Notes: generated by a model not told the origin, from the sequence alone. A stretch of 64,000 bases of DNA from Thermohalobaculum sp039821125 (GCA_039821125.1 JBCBOR010000001.1:154266-218265); one strand, 5' to 3'; positions 26,026-35,510 are shown, counted from the stretch's first letter. Program-made: numbers and translations.

Positions 26026-26210
26026 CCATTCCCCCAGAGACGGGACGTGGCGCGCATGTTCACGTATCCGTGTTCGCCGATCAAGGGCGCTGATCTGGCG
26101 TCCCAACATCAGACAGTGTCGCAATATCAGACAGTAGGATACGGATATCAGTCGGACCTGCCACGCATCCCATGGTATAGGTTTATCAGGGAGCTACGAC
26201 GGAGACGTGC

Positions 26211-27806
26211 ATGGTGACGGGGTTCATGCGCCTTGCCGCATCGGGTGTGTTGAGTTTGTGCGCGGCCTCTGCAACCGCCGAGACCGTGACGATCCTGCAC
26301 ACCAACGACTTTCACAGCAGAATCGAGCCGATCAACGCTTTCGACAGCACGTGTAGCGTGCAGGCGAACGCTGAAGGCACCTGTTTTGGCGGTTCAGCCC
26401 GGTTGCTGACCGCAATCCGTGCGGCCCGCGCAGCAGCGCCCAACAGCCTGCTTGTCGATGGCGGCGACCAATTCCAGGGCACATTGTTCTACACCTATTA
26501 CAAGGGCGTCGCCGCAGCAGAGATGATGAACGCCCTCGGCTATGACGCCATGACCGTGGGCAATCACGAGTTCGATGACGGCCCAGAGGTTCTGCGCGGT
26601 TTCATGGACGCGGTCGATTTCCCTGTGTTGATGGCAAACGCGGATGTGTCAGAGGAGCCTGCACTGGCAGGTGCCCTGAAACCCTCGGTCATCCTGGAAC
26701 GCGGCGGCGAAAAGATCGGTCTGATCGGGCTGACCCCGCGCGATACGCCGGATATCGCCTCGCCGGGGCCACGCATCCAGTTCATCGATCCCGTCCCCGC
26801 AGTCCAGGCAGAGGTTGCGCGTCTGACGGATGCGGGCGTGCGGCGGATCATAGCGCTGAGCCATTCTGGCTATGTGACGGATCTGAGGGTCGCGGCCTCG
26901 GTCGATGGGATCGACGTGATTGTTGGCGGACACTCCAACACGTATCTCTCAAACACCTCGGCGATGGCGGACGGTCCCTATCCGACATGGGTTACAACCC
27001 CAAGCGGCGGGCGGACAGCGGTCGTCCAAGCCTATGCCTATGGCAAGTATCTCGGCAAGTTGGACGTGACCTTCGACAGGGCGGGCATCGTGGCCCGCGC
27101 GACAGGTGAACCGATCCTGATCGACAACGAGATTGCCGAGGACAGCTCGCTCAAGGATCGGATTGCCGTTCTGGCCAAACCCCTGGAGGAGGTGCGCACG
27201 AAGGTGGTTGGTGAGGCCGCAACCCCCATCGGCACCGCACGGGAGACATGCCGGTCACAGGAATGTGCCATTGGCAATCTGATCGCCGATGCGATGCTGG
27301 ACCGTGTCTATGATCAGGGGATCGATATCGCGATCCAGAATGGTGGCGGGATCCGCGCCTCGATCGACGCGGGGCCGATCACCATGGGCGAGGTGCTGAC
27401 CGTTCTGCCATTCCAGAACCTGATCTCGACATTCCGCCTGTCCGGCGCGGATGTGGTCGCCTCGCTCGAGGCTGCGGTCAGTCAGGTCGAGGATGGCCGG
27501 GGCCGGTTTCCCCAGGTGGCAGGGCTTCGCTACACATACACGATGAACGAGGCGCCGAACGATGGCCGGATCCTGAATGTCGAAGTCATGCAGGACGGGT
27601 TCTGGGTCCCGATTGACCCGGGTGAAAGCTATGGTGTCGTCTCGAACGATTTCATGCGCCGCGGCGGCGATGGCTATGAGCTGTTTGCCGAGAACGCGAT
27701 GGACGCATACGATTTCGGTCCTGATCTCGCCGACGTCGTGGCCGACTACCTGTCAAAAAAGACGCCTTACACGCCCTATCTCGATGGTCGCATCAAAGTG
27801 GACTAG
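26211..27806 (+). CDS. Bifunctional metallophosphatase/5'-nucleotidase (UshA family)
   Basis: 531 residues. The signal peptide ends near ASATAET. The metallophosphatase domain has all metal motifs: ILHTNDFHSR, VDGGDQFQGT, VGNHEFDDG and GGHSNT. The C-terminal nucleotidase domain follows (AIGNLIADAMLD, NGGGIRASIDAG, VLPFQNLISTFRLSG, and SNDFMRRGGDGY at the base-binding pocket). It is a periplasmic enzyme that removes phosphate from nucleotides and possibly cyclic or sugar nucleotides. GGAGA lies 8 bases before the ATG. It is transcribed away from the pseudo-ABC gene and could scavenge phosphate; a link to cyclic-nucleotide turnover is only speculation. Confidence 0.92.
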   Translation: MVTGFMRLAASGVLSLCAASATAETVTILHTNDFHSRIEPINAFDSTCSVQANAEGTCFGGSARLLTAIRAARAAAPNSLLVDGGDQFQGTLFYTYYKGVAAAEMMNALGYDAMTVGNHEFDDGPEVLRGFMDAVDFPVLMANADVSEEPALAGALKPSVILERGGEKIGLIGLTPRDTPDIASPGPRIQFIDPVPAVQAEVARLTDAGVRRIIALSHSGYVTDLRVAASVDGIDVIVGGHSNTYLSNTSAMADGPYPTWVTTPSGGRTAVVQAYAYGKYLGKLDVTFDRAGIVARATGEPILIDNEIAEDSSLKDRIAVLAKPLEEVRTKVVGEAATPIGTARETCRSQECAIGNLIADAMLDRVYDQGIDIAIQNGGGIRASIDAGPITMGEVLTVLPFQNLISTFRLSGADVVASLEAAVSQVEDGRGRFPQVAGLRYTYTMNEAPNDGRILNVEVMQDGFWVPIDPGESYGVVSNDFMRRGGDGYELFAENAMDAYDFGPDLADVVADYLSKKTPYTPYLDGRIKVD

Positions 27807-27828
27807 GTCGACCGGAGCCGCGCGTCGA

Positions 27829-30738
27829 TCAGACCAGTTTTCCGTGGCAATGCTTGTACTTCTTGCCTGATCCACAGGGACAGGGTGCGTTCCGCCCAAC
27901 CTTGCCCCAGGTCGAGGGATCGTTCGGGTCGATCTCTGCCACCGCCTGATCGCCACCCCGCATCTCGACCCTGGTCTCGACCGCAGGCTCCGCCGCGCCT
28001 GCGAGGGCCTCGGCTCCGATCGCTGCCGCCTGAGCCTGGGCCGCGGCCTGAAGCTCCATCTGCTTGCGCATTTGATCTTCAAGCTCGCGCATCTGGGCTT
28101 CACGCGCTGCCTGTTCCTCGGGCGTCATCACGCGCATATGACCGAGCTGCTGTGTCACATCGTGCCGAAGCTGCGAGAGTAGCCCTTCGAACAGCTGAAA
28201 TGCCTCGGATTTGTACTCGTTCAGCGGATCGCGCTGCGCATACCCGCGCAAGCCGATGACCGAGCGCAGATGCTCCAGCATTACAAGATGTTCGCGCCAA
28301 TGGTGATCGAGCACCTGAAGCAGAAGCTGCTTCTCGATCATGCGCATATCGCCTGCGCCAACTTGCTCTTCCTTGCCCGCGGCCATGGCATCGGTCTGCT
28401 CGTAGAGCCGCTCGCGGATCGCCTCGTCGTCGACGCCCTCTTCTGCTGCCCATTCCTGCAGCGGGAAGGGATGGCCGAGCTGCGTTGCCGCCTTCTCCTC
28501 CATCTCTTCGGTCGTCCACTGATCGGCATAGGCCTTTTTCGGCATGTGCTGGTCAACCAGATCGTCGATGACCTGGTGGCGCATGTCGCGAATGGACTCC
28601 GACAGGTCCTCGGCTTCCATGAACTCGCGGCGTTGCTCGAAGATCGCCTTGCGCTGGTCGTTCATCACATCGTCGAACTTGAGCAAGTTCTTGCGGATAT
28701 CGAAGTTGCGCGCTTCGACCTTGCCCTGCGCTTTCTCGATCGCCTTGTTGACCCAGGGGTGAATGATCGCCTCCCCCTCCTCAAGGCCGAGCCGCTGCAA
28801 CATGCCCTCGATCCGCTCGGACCCGAAGATCCGCATCAGGTCATCTTCCAGACTGAGCATGAAAGACGAGCGCCCGGGATCCCCCTGACGGCCCGAGCGA
28901 CCGCGGAGTTGGTTGTCGATCCGGCGGCTTTCGTGGCGTTCGGTCGACAGAACCCAGAGACCGCCTGCATCCAGCGCCTTCTGCCGTCCGGCCTCGACCT
29001 CAGCATTGATCTTTGCGGAGATCCTCTCGACCTCAGCCGGATCGTCGATCCCGGCAGTCTGTTCAGCGATGCGAAATTCGGCATTCCCGCCGAGTTTGAT
29101 GTCCGTGCCGCGCCCAGCCATGTTGGTCGCGATGGTCACCGTTCCGGGCACCCCGGCCTGAGCGATGATCCCGGCCTCGCGTTCGTGCTGGCGGGCGTTC
29201 AGGACCTGATGCTCGACGCCTTTTCCTTCGCTGGACAGCTTGCGGAGATACGCAGCCGTCTCCGAAAGCTCGGCGATCATGTCGTCTTCCTTGCCGGGCT
29301 TGTAGAACTTCTTCTGCGCCTCGACCTTTTCCGCGACCGTGGTCAGCACTGCCGGATCCGACAGGAACCCGGAAAGCTGTTCTGACTTTTCGATCGATGT
29401 CGTGCCGACCAGAATCGGCTGTCCACGGTGCTGCCCCCCGGCGATCGCACCGACAATCGCAGCGATCTTCTCGTCAGTGGTGCGGAAGACCTTGTCGTCA
29501 TCGTCGATCCGGGCAATCGGCACATTGGTCGGGATCTCGACAACGTCGAGCCCGTAGATATCCATGAACTCCGCGGCCTCGGTCAGCGCAGTGCCGGTCA
29601 TGCCCGCCAGCTTGTCATAGAGCCGGAAGTAGTTCTGGAAGGTCACCGATGCCATCGTGACGTTCTCGGGCTGGATATCCGCGCCTTCCTTGGCTTCCAG
29701 CGCCTGGTGCAGACCGTCGCCGTAGCGGCGGCCCTCCATCATCCGGCCGGTGAACTCATCGATGATGATCACCTTGCCCTGTTTGACGATGTAGTCCTTG
29801 TCACGCTGGAACAGCTTATGCGCGCGCAGCGCCTGGTTCACGTGGTGAACAAAGCTGACATGCTGCGGATCATAGATCGAGGCATCCTCTTCGATCAGCC
29901 CGGCCGCCTGCAGGCGCCGCTCGACTTCCTCGTTCCCCTCATCGGTCAGAACGACTGTCCGCTGCTTCTCGTCAAGCTCGTAGTGCTCGTCTTCAAGGCC
30001 CGGGATCACCTTGTCGACAGCAATGTACATCTCCTGCTGGTCCTGAGCAGGACCCGAGATGATCAGCGGCGTCCGCGCCTCATCGATCAGGATACTGTCC
30101 ACCTCATCGACGATCGCATACCGGTGTCGACGCTGAACCATATCCTCCAGCTTGAACTTCATGTTGTCGCGCAGATAGTCGAAGCCCAACTCGTTGTTGG
30201 TGCCGTAGGTCACATCGCACGCATAGGCCGCACGGCGCGCGTCGTCATCCATACCCGGCACGATCACGCCAACAGACAGGCCAAGGAAGTTGTAGACTGC
30301 GCCCATCCACTCGGCATCGCGCTTTGCAAGATAGTCGTTCACAGTGACGACGTGGACGCCCTCGCCTTCCAGCGCATTGAGATAAACCGGAAGGGTTCCG
30401 ACAAGCGTCTTACCCTCACCCGTTTTCATCTCTGAAATCGAGCCCTGGTGCAGCACCATGCCACCGATGATCTGCACATCGAACGGACGCAGTCCCAGTG
30501 TCCGCTTTGCCGCTTCGCGCACATTCGCAAAGGCCTCGGGCAGCAACTCTTCCAGCGTCTCGCCCTCGGCCAGCCGCTTCTTGAGTTCATCCGTCTTGGC
30601 CCGGACCTCATCGTCGCTCAGGGCCTCGAACTCGGCCTCCAGTGCGTTGACGGCGTCCACCACCTTCTTGGCCGCCTTGACTTTGCGGTCGTTCGTCGAT
30701 CCGAAAACTTTCTTGGCAAGCGTGCCCAGTCCCAGCAT
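27829..30738 (-). CDS. secA: Preprotein translocase ATPase SecA
   Basis: 969 residues from the ATG at 30738 (AGGAG site); upstream open sequence is not homologous. Motor motifs are intact: MKTGEGKTLVGTLP (Walker A), DEVDSILIDEART (DEAD-type box) and the late helicase segment RGRSGRQGDPGRSSF. The C-terminus has the zinc-binding SEC-C motif CPCGSGKKYKHCHG after a flexible Ala/Gln-rich linker, so SecB and lipid binding are retained. It drives post-translational export through SecYEG at the inner membrane. A good promoter lies in the 212-base divergent gap shared with the parvulin gene. Confidence 0.98.
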   Translation of the reverse strand: MLGLGTLAKKVFGSTNDRKVKAAKKVVDAVNALEAEFEALSDDEVRAKTDELKKRLAEGETLEELLPEAFANVREAAKRTLGLRPFDVQIIGGMVLHQGSISEMKTGEGKTLVGTLPVYLNALEGEGVHVVTVNDYLAKRDAEWMGAVYNFLGLSVGVIVPGMDDDARRAAYACDVTYGTNNELGFDYLRDNMKFKLEDMVQRRHRYAIVDEVDSILIDEARTPLIISGPAQDQQEMYIAVDKVIPGLEDEHYELDEKQRTVVLTDEGNEEVERRLQAAGLIEEDASIYDPQHVSFVHHVNQALRAHKLFQRDKDYIVKQGKVIIIDEFTGRMMEGRRYGDGLHQALEAKEGADIQPENVTMASVTFQNYFRLYDKLAGMTGTALTEAAEFMDIYGLDVVEIPTNVPIARIDDDDKVFRTTDEKIAAIVGAIAGGQHRGQPILVGTTSIEKSEQLSGFLSDPAVLTTVAEKVEAQKKFYKPGKEDDMIAELSETAAYLRKLSSEGKGVEHQVLNARQHEREAGIIAQAGVPGTVTIATNMAGRGTDIKLGGNAEFRIAEQTAGIDDPAEVERISAKINAEVEAGRQKALDAGGLWVLSTERHESRRIDNQLRGRSGRQGDPGRSSFMLSLEDDLMRIFGSERIEGMLQRLGLEEGEAIIHPWVNKAIEKAQGKVEARNFDIRKNLLKFDDVMNDQRKAIFEQRREFMEAEDLSESIRDMRHQVIDDLVDQHMPKKAYADQWTTEEMEEKAATQLGHPFPLQEWAAEEGVDDEAIRERLYEQTDAMAAGKEEQVGAGDMRMIEKQLLLQVLDHHWREHLVMLEHLRSVIGLRGYAQRDPLNEYKSEAFQLFEGLLSQLRHDVTQQLGHMRVMTPEEQAAREAQMRELEDQMRKQMELQAAAQAQAAAIGAEALAGAAEPAVETRVEMRGGDQAVAEIDPNDPSTWGKVGRNAPCPCGSGKKYKHCHGKLV

Positions 30739-30876
30739 CTGGCGAAATCTCCTGTAGCCGCACGGTCCTCGCCCGAAGCAACCGACGGCACATGGCACGA
30801 AATTTACGCTCGGCGCTTGTCGCCCGCACAGGCAACACGTAAACGTGGCGCAAGCGCCGAGTTTGATCCGGCGTGA

Positions 30877-30911
30877 CATGTATTGGCGGCGGCGATAGGT
30901 GTCAATGTCAA
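30877..30911 (-). promoter_or_regulatory. Probable sigma-70 promoter of secA
   Basis: Read on the minus strand, two adjacent perfect TTGACA hexamers (30911-30906 and 30905-30900) precede a TACATG element (30882-30877) at a 17-base spacing from the second hexamer. Transcription would begin near 30870, giving a leader of about 130 bases before the secA ATG. The -10 match is only moderate. Confidence 0.5.
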
Positions 30912-30950
30912 CGCCCCTGCCGTCTGTGCCGCATCCTCAGGAGACATTCT

Positions 30951-31931
30951 GTGACGCCCAACGCATTTTCCCGCGCGCTCGCCACTTTTGCCGCCGCCTT
31001 CGCACTGATCCTGGCGGCTCCGGTCTGGGCCCAGACAACCGAAGGCACGACTGATGCGGAGGCTGCGACAGAGGCGCAAACAGAAGCCTCGGGACCTGAA
31101 AACGCGGACAGTGCCTCTGGCGATGCAGCAACCGCGACACCGGCCCCGCTACCGGATCCCGACACGGTTCTGGCGACCGTCGGGGCCGAGAAGATCGTTC
31201 TCGCAGATGTGATCGCGGTACGGCAGGCTTTGCCCGATCAGTACCAGCAACTGCCGGACGAGGTGCTGATGACCGGCATCGTCGAGCAGATCGTCGAGCA
31301 GATCCTGCTCGAGACAGCCGCAAAGAACTCCGGGCTTGCAGACACCCCGCTGGTCCGGAAGGCGATCCGCACACAGACCCGGGCCGTTCTGGCGGACGCC
31401 TATATGTCCAACGCCCTGCAATCCGCAATCACCGAGGAGCGGATTGCTGAGGCCTACCAGACCCGGTTTATCGACGCCGATCCGATTGTCGAGATCCGCG
31501 CTGCTCACATTCTGGTGCCCGACGAAGCAAAAGCCGCCGAGGTCAAAGTGAAGATCGACGGAGGCGCCGATTTTGCAACCATGGCCGCCGAGCACGGCAC
31601 GGACGGGACAGCCGCGCGGGGTGGTGATCTCGGCTGGTTTGTTCGCGCCCAGATGGTGCCCGAGTTTGCCGATGCTGCGTTTGCACTCGAGCCGGGTCAA
31701 ATCTCGGATCCGGTCGAAACCCCGTTCGGCTGGCACCTGATCAAGGTGGAAGAGCGCCGCGACCAACCCGCACCACAGCTCGAGGAAGTCCAGGGCTCGA
31801 TCATCGAGGAACTGTCGCAGGAAGTCTCGGGTGACGTGGTCGAAGGGCTGAAGGCGTCAGCCACGATCACGCGGTTCCTCGACGGCGTTGATGCCGCTGC
31901 CATCCGCGCCGATGACCTGATCGCCGAGTAG
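30951..31931 (+). CDS. Parvulin-type peptidylprolyl isomerase (PpiC/SurA-like)
   Basis: 326 residues from the GTG at 30951 (AGGAGA 7 bases upstream); the longer open frame lacks homology. Signal peptide (ALATFAAAFALILAAPVWAQ), then an Ala/Thr/Glu-rich linker and a SurA-N-like helical region. The parvulin domain is at about residues 180-270 (EIRAAHILVPDEAKAAEVK, DGTAARGGDLGWFVRAQMVPEFADAAF, ETPFGWHLIKVEER). It is a periplasmic foldase for outer-membrane or secreted proteins. Placement opposite secA and in front of argJ is typical of this group of bacteria. Confidence 0.9.
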   Translation: MTPNAFSRALATFAAAFALILAAPVWAQTTEGTTDAEAATEAQTEASGPENADSASGDAATATPAPLPDPDTVLATVGAEKIVLADVIAVRQALPDQYQQLPDEVLMTGIVEQIVEQILLETAAKNSGLADTPLVRKAIRTQTRAVLADAYMSNALQSAITEERIAEAYQTRFIDADPIVEIRAAHILVPDEAKAAEVKVKIDGGADFATMAAEHGTDGTAARGGDLGWFVRAQMVPEFADAAFALEPGQISDPVETPFGWHLIKVEERRDQPAPQLEEVQGSIIEELSQEVSGDVVEGLKASATITRFLDGVDAAAIRADDLIAE

Positions 31932-31941
31932 GTCCGGGCAC

Positions 31942-33429
31942 ATGGCAAAGACTGACGGAAAGACGGGCGGCAAGACGGGCGGCGCAAAGACATTGAAGAC
32001 CAAAACCGGGGCCAGGAAAGGCACCAAGGCGAAGGCGTCTGCAGCCGCCGACAAGAAGGCAAAATCCAAGCGCAAGGCTGTTGAAAAGGCGATCGCGAAA
32101 AAACAGGATCGCATCGCGGCACTCGAGGCGAAGATTGCCGAGCACGTGGCCGAGTTGGGCGACGAACCGGCAGCCAAGGAGGACGCGGTCTCACCTTTTG
32201 CGCCCGCCGTCTTCCCCGACCTTCCTGTCGTGGACGGCGTTCGCTTCAGCGCAGTCAACGCAGGCGTTCGCTACACGACAGGGCGGCTCGATGTGATGCT
32301 GGCCGAACTTTCCCCGGGCACGGTGATGGCAGGCACGTTCACCCGTTCGGCAACCCGTGCCGCTCCGGTCCTCTGGTGTCAGGAGCGCCTTGCCGCGCTG
32401 GCCGCCAAGCCCTCGCCCCGCAAGCTTGGCATCGTCGTGAACGCGGGCAATGCCAACGCGTTCACCGGGTCGAATGGCAAATCGTCGGTCGAGACCGTGA
32501 TGGCGTCGGCGGGTAAATCCCTCGGTGCGCCGAAAGGCAACATGTTCATGGCCTCGACCGGTGTGATCGGCGAGCCACTGCAGCCGGAGAGGATCACGGC
32601 CAGGCTGGACGATCTGAAAGCGGCCCTGTCCCCGGACGGCATCGCAGACGCGGCGCACGCGATCATGACAACCGACACCTATCCCAAGGGCGCTGGCACG
32701 TTGGTCGATCTCGACGGCACGCCGGTCACGATCACCGGCATTGCCAAGGGATCGGGGATGATCGCGCCGGACATGGCGACCATGCTGGTGTTCGTTTTCA
32801 CAGACGCTGCAATCAGCCAGCGCTTGCTGCAACAGACGGTCTCGGACCTGACCGACGAGACATTCAACGCGATCACGGTCGACAGCGACACCTCGACCTC
32901 GGACACGCTCTTGGTCGCGGCAACGGGCAAGGCGCCCATGCGTCCGCTGGCCCGGCGCAATGACCGGCGCTTCGCCGCGTTCCGTGAGGCGCTGCGCGAG
33001 GTCATGCAAGATCTCGCCCTTCAGGTCGTCAAGGATGGCGAAGGCGCTTCCAAGATCGCCGCCATCACCGTCACGGGCGCTGCCAGCAACGGGGCGGCAC
33101 GCCGGATCGGGCTTGCGGTGGCGAATTCGCCCCTCGTGAAGACCGCTCTGGCCGGAGAGGACCCGAACTGGGGCCGTATCGTCATGGCAGTCGGCAAGTC
33201 GGGTGAAGAGGCCGACCGGGACGCGCTCTCGATCCGGTTCGGCGAGATCGAGGTCGCGACCGCAGGATGGGTGTCGCCCACCTACAGCGAGGCGGCCGGT
33301 GCTGCCTATATGAAACAGTCAGAGCTGGAGATTGGTCTGGATGTCGGGATCGGCGATGGTCGCGCCACGGTCTGGACCTGCGATTTGACACATGGCTACA
33401 TCACGATCAATGCCGACTACCGGTCCTGA
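31942..33429 (+). CDS. argJ: Bifunctional glutamate N-acetyltransferase/amino-acid acetyltransferase ArgJ with Lys-rich N-terminal extension
   Basis: 495 residues. From about residue 82 the sequence is a complete ArgJ: GVRYTTGRLDVML near the start, and the self-cleavage site in KGSGMIAPDMATML, where the Thr after Ala becomes the catalytic nucleophile. ArgJ transfers the acetyl group from N-acetylornithine to glutamate in arginine synthesis. The first about 80 residues are unusual: a Lys/Ala/Thr/Gly-rich, histone-H1-like tail followed by a short charged helix. Internal GTG codons exist near the domain boundary, so the extension could be absent from some product. It is 11 bases after the parvulin gene. 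Confidence 0.95.
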   Translation: MAKTDGKTGGKTGGAKTLKTKTGARKGTKAKASAAADKKAKSKRKAVEKAIAKKQDRIAALEAKIAEHVAELGDEPAAKEDAVSPFAPAVFPDLPVVDGVRFSAVNAGVRYTTGRLDVMLAELSPGTVMAGTFTRSATRAAPVLWCQERLAALAAKPSPRKLGIVVNAGNANAFTGSNGKSSVETVMASAGKSLGAPKGNMFMASTGVIGEPLQPERITARLDDLKAALSPDGIADAAHAIMTTDTYPKGAGTLVDLDGTPVTITGIAKGSGMIAPDMATMLVFVFTDAAISQRLLQQTVSDLTDETFNAITVDSDTSTSDTLLVAATGKAPMRPLARRNDRRFAAFREALREVMQDLALQVVKDGEGASKIAAITVTGAASNGAARRIGLAVANSPLVKTALAGEDPNWGRIVMAVGKSGEEADRDALSIRFGEIEVATAGWVSPTYSEAAGAAYMKQSELEIGLDVGIGDGRATVWTCDLTHGYITINADYRS

Positions 33430-33441
33430 GGCGGCGCAGGC

Positions 33442-33840
33442 GTGAAGGTCATCCTCGTCTCCGCCGTCGCGCTGATCGATCCGGACGGGCGTGTCCTGCT
33501 GACCCAGCGACCGGAGGGCAAGTCGATGGCTGGGCTGTGGGAGTTTCCCGGCGGCAAGGTCGAACCCGGCGAGACGCCCGAGGCCTGCCTGATCCGCGAA
33601 CTGCGCGAAGAGATCGGCATCGACACCTGGGAAAGCTGCCTCGCGCCCCTGACCTTCGCAAGCCACACCTATGATGACTTTCATCTGCTGATGCCGCTCT
33701 TTGCCTGTCGCAAGTGGGATGGCATCGCTTCTGGACGCGAGGGGCAAGCGCTTGCGTGGGTCAAGCCAAATGCGCTGCGCGACTATCCAATGCCCACTGC
33801 GGACATCCCGCTGATCCCGATCCTGCGCGATTGGCTGTGA
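33442..33840 (+). CDS. mutT: 8-oxo-dGTP diphosphatase (MutT-type Nudix hydrolase)
   Basis: 132 residues from a GTG start, 12 bases after argJ. The Nudix box is complete: GGKVEPGETPEACLIRELREEIGI contains the G-x5-E-x7-REUXEEXGU pattern. The N-terminal VSAVALID strand, the LTQRPEGKSMAGLWEFPGG segment and the length match MutT, which hydrolyses 8-oxo-dGTP to prevent transversions. Read-through from the argJ operon is likely. Confidence 0.92.
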   Translation: MKVILVSAVALIDPDGRVLLTQRPEGKSMAGLWEFPGGKVEPGETPEACLIRELREEIGIDTWESCLAPLTFASHTYDDFHLLMPLFACRKWDGIASGREGQALAWVKPNALRDYPMPTADIPLIPILRDWL

Positions 33841-33846
33841 CCACAG

Positions 33847-33865
33847 ATGCGTCAAGCACGCATCC
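33847..33865. repeat. Degenerate REP-like palindrome
   Basis: GATGCGT (33847-33853) pairs with ACGCATC (33859-33865) across 5 bases. Its core resembles the intact REP 24 bases downstream, with several changes. It may be a decayed copy of the same repeat. Confidence 0.35.
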
Positions 33866-33888
33866 GGCCACGTGATGTGCAACGCCAT

Positions 33889-33912
33889 GTAGGGTGCGTC
33901 CGTGACGCACCC
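33889..33912 (+). repeat. REP element 1 (plus orientation)
   Basis: A GTAG tetranucleotide precedes a hairpin with arms GGTGCGTC and GACGCACC around a CGT loop. This is the same element as those flanking the transposase gene 5.5-6.2 kb downstream. GTAG at the 5' foot is the classic recognition tetranucleotide of REP-associated transposases. It lies between convergent mutT and the amidotransferase gene. Confidence 0.75.
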
Positions 33913-33930
33913 TTCTGTCAGGAAGAGATG

Positions 33931-34704
33931 TCAGGCGGCTGAAGCGCTGCGTCGCCGGGCCTGACGCGCCCGCGCAGCATCGCCAAACTCGCCGAACAGA
34001 ACCTGGCTCACGGGGTCATGCTCTGCATTGTACTCCGCATGCCACTGTACCCCGATTGCGAAACTGCGCGATCCGGCAATCGAGATCGCCTCGATCGTGT
34101 CGTCCGAAGCCCAGCCTTCGACCATAACGCGGTCGCCCGGCGTCAGGACCGCCTGCCCATGCAGCGAGTTGGTCATGATCTCCTCGGTCCCCAGCATCCG
34201 GGCCATGGTCCCGCCCGGACGCAGACGCACATGTTCGCGCAGCTCGAAGATGATCTCGGGATCCTTGCATCCCTTCGGCATACGATGGCGGTGCTTGCCG
34301 GGCAGATCCCCGATTTCCGGATGGAGCGTGCCGCCAAGTGCGACATTCATCTCCTGGATGCCCTTGCAAAGACCGATGATCGGAATGCCAAGATCAATGG
34401 CGGCGCGGACCAGCGGCAACATCACGTCATCGCGGCCCTCATCCATAACGCCGTGCGCCTCGGTCAACTCCTCGCCATAGTACCGGGGGTGCACGTTCGC
34501 CCGCGCCCCTGTCAGGACGATGCCGTCCAAGGTCGCGCAGAGATCCGCGATATCCATCGCGTCCGGCACACCCGGAATGAGCATTGGCATGCCATCCGCA
34601 ACCGCTGCCACCGCTTCGATCGAGCGCCGGCCGGTCATCTGCACCTCATAGGTGTCCTCGGCCAAGTGGTGGCTGGCGGCAATGCCGATCAGCGGGCGCG
34701 TCAT
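33931..34704 (-). CDS. Gamma-glutamyl-gamma-aminobutyrate hydrolase family protein (class I amidotransferase, PuuD-like)
   Basis: 257 residues from the ATG at 34704 (AGGAG 9 bases upstream). The catalytic nucleophile lies in IIGLCKGIQEMNVALGG, and the catalytic His is in GVQWHAEYN. The oxyanion region GIVLTGARANVHPRYYGEE fits peptidase C26. PuuD members cleave gamma-glutamyl-GABA in putrescine use. No other puu gene is nearby, so the exact gamma-glutamyl substrate is open. Confidence 0.88.
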   Translation of the reverse strand: MTRPLIGIAASHHLAEDTYEVQMTGRRSIEAVAAVADGMPMLIPGVPDAMDIADLCATLDGIVLTGARANVHPRYYGEELTEAHGVMDEGRDDVMLPLVRAAIDLGIPIIGLCKGIQEMNVALGGTLHPEIGDLPGKHRHRMPKGCKDPEIIFELREHVRLRPGGTMARMLGTEEIMTNSLHGQAVLTPGDRVMVEGWASDDTIEAISIAGSRSFAIGVQWHAEYNAEHDPVSQVLFGEFGDAARARQARRRSASAA

Positions 34705-34751
34705 GGTGGGCGATCTCCTGACTTGTCTCATTCGCGTGTGGATGTGGCTCT

Positions 34752-35510
34752 TTATTGTGCACCGCACCCAAGTGCAGCTTCTACCAAATCCTTGTTAATG
34801 TCACCTTCGATTTCCGCTGCAACAAGGGCGCCGCCCTCCATCCGCACCGACATCAGCCGGTTCCAGCCAAAATCCGGCACGATCATCTCGGCGCCCGAGC
34901 CGCAATCGCGCACCCCGCCCGTGATGAAATCCTCGCCGATCTTGTGATTCGAATAGCCGCCCTGGCTTGCAATCTCGACCAGCTTGCCGTCGCGCAATGT
35001 CCAGACCCGCAGCGTGCCACCAATATGCGGGGTCTCAACATAGGCGACATCGTTCTGGCCATCGCCGTCGAAATCACCGATCCCGACCGGCGCCAGCCAG
35101 CGATAGCCCTGCCCGATCGGCGGGGTCTGGTCGATCGGTCCGGCCTTCTTGGAATAAACCGCAAGGCGCGCGCCAACCTTGGCGTCGGAGATCACGGCGA
35201 CGACTTCATCCTCGCCATCACCATCGAGATCCCCGCAGCGCGGCGCGATATCCTCATAGACCTGACCCTCCGGCAGATCCAGCACCGCGGGCAACACCCC
35301 GACCGTGGTATGCACCAGCATCATCAGGCCCTTGTACTCGATGTCGTCGCCAAGGACACCGTGCTTGTACTCGGTTGTCGGTTCGACATATCCGACGTCG
35401 TCGCACCCCCAGACCACATCATCGGCGTCCAGCGCCATGGCCGGTTCGGACATCCCAGCAGCGGTCAGAAAGACCGCAAGTGCTCCCAAGGCTTTCAGTC
35501 TGTCGTTCAT
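34752..35510 (-). CDS. Secreted FG-GAP/VCBS-like repeat protein (paralogue A)
   Basis: 252 residues from the ATG at 35510, which overlaps the stop of the preceding paralogue (ATGA). Signal peptide ending near AMALDA. Two Ca2+-binding FG-GAP loops are visible (CGDLDGDGEDEVV and IGDFDGDGQNDVAYV), and paired cysteines near both ends suggest disulphides. The overall pattern matches the adjacent 243-residue protein. FG-GAP repeats build beta-propellers that bind ligands or proteins; no enzyme motif is present. Periplasmic or secreted, function unknown. Confidence 0.75.
   Translation of the reverse strand: MNDRLKALGALAVFLTAAGMSEPAMALDADDVVWGCDDVGYVEPTTEYKHGVLGDDIEYKGLMMLVHTTVGVLPAVLDLPEGQVYEDIAPRCGDLDGDGEDEVVAVISDAKVGARLAVYSKKAGPIDQTPPIGQGYRWLAPVGIGDFDGDGQNDVAYVETPHIGGTLRVWTLRDGKLVEIASQGGYSNHKIGEDFITGGVRDCGSGAEMIVPDFGWNRLMSVRMEGGALVAAEIEGDINKDLVEAALGCGAQ

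Noticed and set aside
24598..26217. Plus-strand open frame (539 codons) opposite the pseudo-ABC exporter
   Set aside because: The minus-strand product has a six-helix exporter domain and a good ribosome site; the plus product is Arg/His-rich shadow.
28270..29385. Plus-strand open frame opposite secA
   Set aside because: Complement of conserved SecA motor regions.
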